Assembly (NCBI GenBank): GCA_964019695.1
Contig: OZ026518.1
Span: 76,625,912 to 76,689,911, forward strand
From: Loripinus fragilis
Lineage: Eukaryota; Mollusca; Bivalvia; Lucinida; Lucinidae
Length of the DNA: 64,000 nucleotides
Reading direction: 5' to 3'
Shown: positions 53,901-59,900 of the stretch, piece after piece
Layout: the number at the start of each line of letters is the position of its first letter
Numbering within the stretch: position 1 is the stretch's first letter
Notes under the pieces: generated by a model
What the model saw: only the letters and a program-made list of their open reading frames with translations
Databases searched by the model: none
What the model was told of the DNA's origin: nothing
Translations under genes and position numbers: made by a program

Positions 53901-56900
53901 CTGCACTGTTTATTATTATAGAAGTAATATTAAGCACTCAAAATAATTGTGATTTTTTCGATCAGCAAGTCATTATAGTTAATAAAAGACTATTCCCATA
54001 TTATATCGGACATAAAAGGGTTAAGGATCTCACTGCAAGAGAAGGATATTTTACTTGTTGTTGTTGGTGTTGTTGTTGTTGTTGTTGTATGAGCTTTTGA
54101 TTTGCTGGCATCTGGTTTCCCTGTTTCCTACTTTTGTATATTCTGATAAATTTTTGGTCACATGTACTGACTGTTCTTTTACAAACTTTGATTTTGTATC
54201 AACACACATTACAAACGTACACATATATACTTCAGATAATAAGTACTTACTTGAAAAATAGTAATCTATCAGCATGGTGCTATTTTGTTCCCAGTTTCCA
54301 CATATCTGCCAGTGATCCACTGAAAGGCCTCTAACTGTAGTGTTTCCTAGGTACAGCTGGTGGGAATAAAATACATTGGGGCAGCACACATTATGCAGGT
54401 TACGCACGTTCGTAATAAAAAATTATAACAATCAAGGGAGGTCACTTAATATGATAAAAGTGATTTCTCTACTATAAGGAACTGCTCATAAAGGAAAGAA
54501 TTCGCTCCCTCTGGGAGCAAATTCTTTGCTTGAAGAGAAGTTCCCATTTGAAAAGGGGCGCAATTGAAGAGAATCATTGCTTGATCAGTAGTCTCCTTTT
54601 GATGTGCGTAACTTTTTCAGCGTTCTGGCTACGCCGTTGAAATAGAGGATCTTTCAGGAGCGCTCATGTATTTTTGAATTTATTTAATGAGCTGGGAAAA
54701 AGACATAAATGCGAGGTGTTTTGACTTTGGAACATCTCTGTTTCAGACCACAACTGGCTATTCCAACAACGGCGGAACTTTTCAATACAAGGTAGTACAA
54801 CTTAAGTAAATAAGTGATAGTTTTACACATGATTGCAACAAGTCACTTGATTTTCTATAATTGAGGATTTAATCAAACCTTAGATACCTGCTGAGTCCTC
54901 TACCGCTGGACTCAGAGTATTCTGCTTGGACTACACGGATAAACATAATTGGTTGCACTTCTTTTAATTAGCATTGAACGATGCCGATAATTGAGCCGCG
55001 ACATGAGATTTCCAACAATGTGGTATGTGCGACCAGCGACCACCAAAGGCTCAGACCAGCCTGCGGGCTCAGACCAGCCTGCGGGCTCAGACCAGCCTGC
55101 GTATAAGCTCAGTTTGATCAGAACATTTGCTAATCGCTTGAATATTCTATGAGTGTTCAGCTACTGAATGAACATTATTTGGAGTTTCTGAGCTTAAAAG
55201 GGGGTTGCACAGTCTCGTCTGAGTATACACATGTCAAAATACCATATTATTGGAAATCACATGTCGCTGCTCGCATTATAGCTAAATTGCTTCGCAAAAG
55301 GCTGAAAAGTACATTCTTTTAAAAATTTGCACGATTCATAATTACTTTCAGGAATACCATCAGAGTTTCAAACAATTTAGACCCACATTCGGTACGACGA
55401 TTTGTCGAACCTGATCTGAGTCTAAACTGTTTCCATAGGTTATCAACAGGTGAATTTTAAAAATTGTCTCAAACATGGAAAGAGTTATAATCCAGTGTAC
55501 ATGTATCCTTCAGGCCCCCAGATAAGAGTGTAACTGAAAATTTTTCTTATTTCTCAACGAAAACATATGTTATGGGTACTCCAAAAGGATCGCATTGGTG
55601 AGATGGTTCTTTCGAGCACCCAAAACACATGTTTAAACTGATGAATAAGAAAAAAATCGCAATTCTGCGCTGAAAATGCTTAACTGGCCCTATGATCCTT
55701 TATACATTTTTTTCTACATACCTCACCGTACTCCACGTCATACGGAAGCTCTGTCTGCCATCTAGGATAAGCGATATGCAAATCATTTCCGAAATATGTA
55801 TAACCCAATAACCAGGTGCTGTAAGTGTCGTTGCTGGTAGTGAGCTGCTCCACGGTACAGCCGAAAGCTGAAAAAGCCATTCTGTAAGTTCGGAAATTTT
55901 CGCGAGAATTTTATTTTCGCGAATAGCGCTAAAAGACATAATTGCGACAATAAAAATCGCGACTAGTGCGACTAGTTACCTATATCAGTAATCACCATTT
56001 TGCGAGAGTTTTATTTTTCACGAAACTTCGCACATGCGAAGTTTCGCGAAAATAAACTCCCGCGAAAATTTCCGAATTTACAGTATATATCACGGGTAGG
56101 AGACTACATAGACAGAGCCATTGTTTCGGATTAAGCTCTTTCACTTAACGTGCGGTTCTGTCTATGTAGGTTGAAGAAATCACCTGAAACACATAAGTTT
56201 TCCATTCATTATATAAGATTGCTTTCAATGTGTGAAGTAGCGGATAGTGGGAGAATCATGTGCTCCCTCTGGACTTTTAACTTCTTTAGTCTGATGCAAG
56301 CTGCGAATTGCGTACGCCGGTTTTGCCTGAATTGTATGTGTTTTGGGCAAAACAAATGCCAATATATAGAATGACAGCTATCATTATATTGATATGCCTG
56401 TTAAAATGCAATTAAAGTAAGTGTTTTGATAGTAAAAATATGTTGATTGACTGTCTGATCCTTCCCCATTCACGAAAAACAAGAATTTTAAAAATAAGGA
56501 ATATTTAGGCCAAATGAACAAACATTCTGTCTATATAGAACAGCCTTGTCAATATCAAACAGCTCCAATGTACGACCGTTCGCTTGAACGTTGTAAAACA
56601 ACATGCTACGGGACTGCTACGTTTCTATCAATATATCATGTCATTCTGCAAAATTCCTCTTTTTTAATTAATTCGTGACAATTTATGATTTTTAGTATTC
56701 CATTTCAGCCTGAATGTAACGGTGAAGTGCATTTACCAAGAGATTACATGTGACGACCATGTATTTGCCCAGGAATTTCTAACACATACTGAGGTCCTTT
56801 TGTAAAACTAACGTGAAAACACCATTTAAGCCTTTTAGAACCATTATGGAAATCTCTCTAGATCTAATATACATGTACCTGTAGTTTTATAGATCTCGTC

Positions 56901-59900
56901 ATGTTCATAGTTATAGATGTATTTAGCCTGTCTCCCTTCTTTCTTCACTGAGATAGCGGCCATGTTTCTGTAGTAGCTGTAATAGATCTGGGCTTGTACC
57001 GTTTGTCTCTTGTCTACGATGTTGGCCTCTACCTCTAGTTGATAATTGTAGCTCAATGTGGTAGGAAAGGACGGCTCAGTTCCACTGGTGGAGTTAACTA
57101 AAGCGAAAATATGAGACAGGTCCTGAGATTAACCTGTTTTTGTTGTATGCGAACAGCAAGTACTAGTATCAGCCTGCGTTTCCATGAATGTAAATATATG
57201 AAGGCATGGACGGCGTTTAAAACTAGTAATATTGATCGATTTAAACTCTGGTGATTACCAGCGACCGAGCCAAGTTATTTTCATCTTCTCAAGCGAAGGT
57301 TTGCCAGTATTTACATTTTCAGAAGATAGTTAAGTCTGAAATACGTTTTTTCGGGGGTTTTTTATTTTTTTTTTTTGTTTTTTTTTTTGTTTTGTTTTTT
57401 TTTTTTGTAAAAATGTCTTTATCGACTGCTGTTTTACCCTTTGAAGACCCGAACTCCCAGACGGGTACTTTTGAAAACGGTGAAAACCCAGATGAAATGT
57501 CGCATTATGCAGCATTTCATCAGAATCTGCACTGTTAACTGTTTGGTAAGACCAAATCAATCTTCAGAGAAAGAAACACAATATTGTTGAAAAGTATAAC
57601 CTAAGACCCCTCAATATATACAACGGACCATCCTAAATTCACTGTTTGTAGCTTTATGGGAAATTCCATTAGTTTGAAAAGTGATAATGGGGTTAAATTT
57701 TAGTTAAAATCTGTTTTGTATTCCCTTTAGATTATTGTAGGCAAGGGCGTAGTCAGAACGCCGAAAAAGTTACGCACATCAAGGGAGACTACTAGAACGA
57801 GCAGTGTCTCTCATCAGTTGCGTCCCTTTGTAAAATAGGAACTTTTCTTAAAGGAAAGAATTTAATTTGCTCCCAGAGGGAGCGAATTCTTTTCTTCAAA
57901 AGAAGTTCCTTGTGGTATGGAAATTCAATGTTACCACATTAGGCGATTTCCCTTGACAGTGTACAATTTCCAATATGCGCGTGCGTAAATTGCGTAATGG
58001 GAGCTACGCCAATGGTAGGAATACAAACCTGAAGCTTTACACTGAAATCTAACTTCTAGATACTTGTAAGTTCCTCCACATGGGTCTCCTCCAAAGGCAC
58101 CATTGTTCGCTTGTAGAAGACAGGAAACCTTTGATTCACACCTATTCTTGACAATTGCCGTAGCGTTCCTGGTAAGGCAGTACTTATTACTCATGTATCT
58201 ATGTTGGCACAAGTCGTCTCCTCTGCGACCGTAATTAACAAAGACTATATTTAGTACTGTGCCTGGAGTGTGGGCACAGCTAATGGTAGACTCATAGCCT
58301 TCGCAAACAACTTCGGTCTCTGAAGAGCGAAAAGTATTATAATAAAATTTTGCAGATATTTTGTCTATTATAAGTACAATTGTTGTGTTTGTTTTTTAAC
58401 GTCCCGCCAACAGCTAAGGTAATATGGAGACGGGACCACGGCTTAAAGTCTCATCCGACAGACTGGTGAAACCGGGGATCGAACCTGCGACCCCTGGTTT
58501 ACAAGGCAAGTGGTCTGGTACTTGATTGTATCGATTCCTGATCTTTGCACCATTACTTACTTTTATCCACTACACCACAGCGGCTCCTATTATTAGTACA
58601 ATGATCTCTCAGTAGTTCGAACACTGGTAGCTCGAAATAAATTCTGTATACATAAACTTATGCTCAAAGATTGGGATGCTTTGCCTTTTCCGAATATTAA
58701 TGTCGTGTAAACTTTAAAGAACCGTCTCAATAAGACGGGTCTTTAAAGTATACACAACATATCTTTTGATGGGAAATGCTGCGAATAATATGAATTTGGT
58801 ACATGTTTTTATAGACCAACCCTCTTTAACTCCAACTACTGATGCATGAAAACATGTCCTCCAAAAGAAGACAAAAATAGGTTTTCAAGACCAATAATCG
58901 CTTAATGCAGTTCAAAAGTTTTGCAAAATGCTCCATGGGTTGCATTCTGCAATACTTTCGACCTTCATTTAGCTACCATCTGTCATTAAGATCTTTGTTT
59001 TGTCTATTTTTGAGTGGCCGTTTAAGACAGGCTTTACTATAACTTCAATTAAAAGGACACTCTGGACCATTCAAATTAAAAATGACCAAAACCTGCCACA
59101 ACCGCAGTTAAACAACAGCAGATTTGGTATAGTTAAGTGGGTTTAGAGTAAGTAAGGGTGCAAAGATCAGGAATCGATACAATCAAGTACCACACCTGCC
59201 CCAGGATACCAATGGGAAAGCGACAAACCCACAGTTATACACAACAAACGAGAGCCAAGAGGTCAGCCCTTTCCCAGCAGGTGACCACAAGGCACAAAAC
59301 AGACGAGCACAAAGGCATAGCAAACACAAGACAGAAAAAAAACATTAAATATCCACAAAAGAAGTGCCGCTTTGGAGCGGTCAGAACCTTCTTTTTAAGA
59401 AAAGTATACAATTTGATTCCTATTTTATTGCAGTTGAATTAATTTACGTGAAACTGAGCAATGTGTTGCTTTTTTTAAATCTCATTGATGAATTCAAAAG
59501 TTGTCTCTTAGCCTTACGCGGAACAAGTATTGAGCGGACATACATTCTGCATGAACTGACTGTCTTTAAAGACGAACTTTGTCACATCTTCAAATAATCT
59601 CTATGGCTTAGATTTCAAACACTATGGTTTAGATTCCCATTTAGTGTCATAAAAACATAAAAACAAAATCGGGACAATAATTAAATTATTAAGTGATCAA
59701 AAGAATCACCTCTGAAATGATACAGTTTCGTGAAATAGCTTTGGTAAATGAACAAATAAGTTTATTGAGACATTTTTTACATAAATAATTATGAGTAGTA
59801 CTAAAAAACTCCGTTCAGAAATTCTGTTGTAACGGTTTTTGGAAGTTCATGCTTTTATTTGTAATTTTAGGTCTTACATCACTATGAGAAAGTTAATCGT

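Noticed and set aside
57251..57538. 95-codon plus-strand frame with poly-Phe
   Set aside because: It is driven by a poly-T run at 57354-57408 and followed by a MITE-like hairpin.
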